DNA of 42,334 bases, from positions 1 through 42,334 of the forward strand of contig CALEDJ010000047.1 in assembly GCA_937951485.1 (NCBI GenBank). The letters run 5' to 3'. Shown one piece after another: positions 41,771 to 42,334 of the stretch. Numbering within the stretch: the stretch's first letter is position 1; every line of letters begins with the position of its first letter. Below the pieces are notes generated by a model. The model did not search any database, was not told where the DNA came from, and saw only the letters and a program-made list of their open reading frames with translations. The position numbers and the translations under genes were made by a program. Source of the DNA: an uncultured bacterium. Lineage in GTDB: Bacteria > Hydrogenedentota > Hydrogenedentia > Hydrogenedentales > CAILVY01.

Positions 41771-41868
41771 CCGACCAGCACAATCGTTCCCCTCTCCTGC
41801 CCTTGCCGGATGACACCCGATTGATCGCGTGCAAACAGGGAACGTTGGCACAGAAATAAACAAGGTAG

Positions 41869-41885
41869 CATTCCAGCGGAATGGC
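41869..41885. repeat. Small palindrome sharing 15 bases with the 33 kb element
   Basis: CATTCC-AGC-GGAATG (41869-41883) is a perfect 6-bp hairpin. TTCCAGCGGAATGGC (41871-41885) is identical to 33093-33107 inside the nested repeat element. It lies between the importer operon and the transposase, and may be a dispersed repeat or part of the element's end. Confidence 0.5.
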
Positions 41886-42019
41886 ATAGAATCGTAGGGG
41901 CGCACCTCAGTGATCCCCAGTTTTCACAGATGAAGGGATAGACAAAAGGCGCGCATGGTCTTTTTTGCCTTAAAACGGTCTCAAGTTGAGAAATCGAGTT
42001 CCATTTGGAGGGAAAGACC

Positions 42020-42334
42020 ATGTACGCCACGAGCAGGATTCTGACACGGATAGTGGCCAATGTACAAGACATGCGTTTGTCGCTGGCCGGGACGTTGGCG
42101 GCCATCGTAAGCGCCGCGCTGTTGATGAAGGGGGTTGGGGTATTGGCGTCAGGACGGGTCATGTCGGGGGAAATAGCGGCAAAACACCGCATAAAACGCG
42201 TCTGGCGTCTTCTGCGCAACGGACAATCTCGCCGCGGAAAGGGAGGTGCTGGAGATGTTGGCGCGGATTTGTCCCGGGAATACTCAGCCTGTCCTTATTG
42301 CGGACCGCGGCTGCGGGCATCCGCGCCGGCTGCG
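42020..42334 (+). pseudogene. IS4-like transposase, N-terminal part, frameshifted and cut by window end
   Basis: The ATG follows GGAGGGAAAGACC, a strong ribosome site. The first frame reads TLAAIVSAALLMKGVGVLAS and IAAKHRIKRVWRLLRN, the N-terminal helical region of IS4-type DDE transposases. After codon 67 (at 42221) the family-like sequence continues one base further on: DNLAAEREVLEMLARICPG then VLIADRGCG, where the Asp is the likely first DDE residue. Staying in the first frame gives an unrelated Cys/Gly/Arg-rich tail. A one-base insertion in a G-G pair explains this; a sequencing error or programmed shift cannot be excluded. Terminal inverted repeats could not be defined because the right end is outside the window. 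Confidence 0.7.

Overview
The window is GC-rich, densely coding DNA from a free-living, probably Gram-negative bacterium. It has several type II signal peptides (lipoproteins), periplasmic multiheme cytochromes, a homodimeric-type pyruvate dehydrogenase E1 and a Dpp/Opp ABC importer. The mix of a PhoPQ-related lipoprotein with a Glu/Gly-rich tail, secreted propeller proteins, a Gfo/Idh/MocA oxidoreductase and many short palindromic repeats resembles Planctomycetota- or Hydrogenedentota-type genomes. That placement is a guess from gene style, not a proof. No rRNA, tRNA or CRISPR array was seen.

Layout. 1-3654 (minus): a membrane glycosyltransferase that runs off the left edge, and a GntP-type permease. 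4193-7954 (plus): a large PKD plus PhoPQ-related lipoprotein. 8171-11788: a divergent unit with a Crp/Fnr-type regulator (minus) facing ferredoxin-nrfH-nrfA (plus), with an FNR/DNR-type box between them; this is the ammonifying nitrite-reduction or nitrosative-stress module. 11848-18239 (plus): a methyltransferase and the pyruvate dehydrogenase complex aceE-aceF-lpd. 18351-21002 (minus): a fused AmiE-like plus NamZ-like muropeptide hydrolase and a 23-residue Lys/Ala-rich microprotein. 21003-21944: a long AT-enriched intergenic region with helically spaced T-tracts. 21945-25955 (plus): a radical SAM protein and a secreted propeller/helical-barrel protein. 26086-28141 (minus): an ST7-like TPR protein and a response regulator with a decayed GGDEF domain. 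28450-31862 (plus): an active HtrA lipoprotein, an HtrA-like pseudoprotease lacking the catalytic serine, and a small lipoprotein. 32142-32939: dapB. 33311-35559 (minus): a Gfo/Idh/MocA oxidoreductase and a stripped-down ATP-grasp protein. 35795-41770 (plus): a complete five-gene dipeptide/oligopeptide importer, with the last three junctions overlapping as ATGA. 42020-end: the start of a frameshifted IS4-like transposase.

How it fits together. The nrf unit looks self-contained: a sensor-regulator with an FNR-type recognition helix, its likely operator, a ferredoxin of uncertain role, a quinol-oxidising NrfH and a catalytic NrfA whose first heme motif is CXXCH instead of CXXCK. The peptide importer and the AmiE-NamZ fusion both point to uptake and breakdown of peptides or cell-wall fragments. 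The most unusual items are the HtrA/pseudo-HtrA pair, the AmiE-NamZ fusion, the Lys/Ala microprotein beside curved-looking DNA, a cluster of perfect palindromes inside the 5' end of the substrate-binding protein gene, and a nested inverted-repeat element at 32991-33292.
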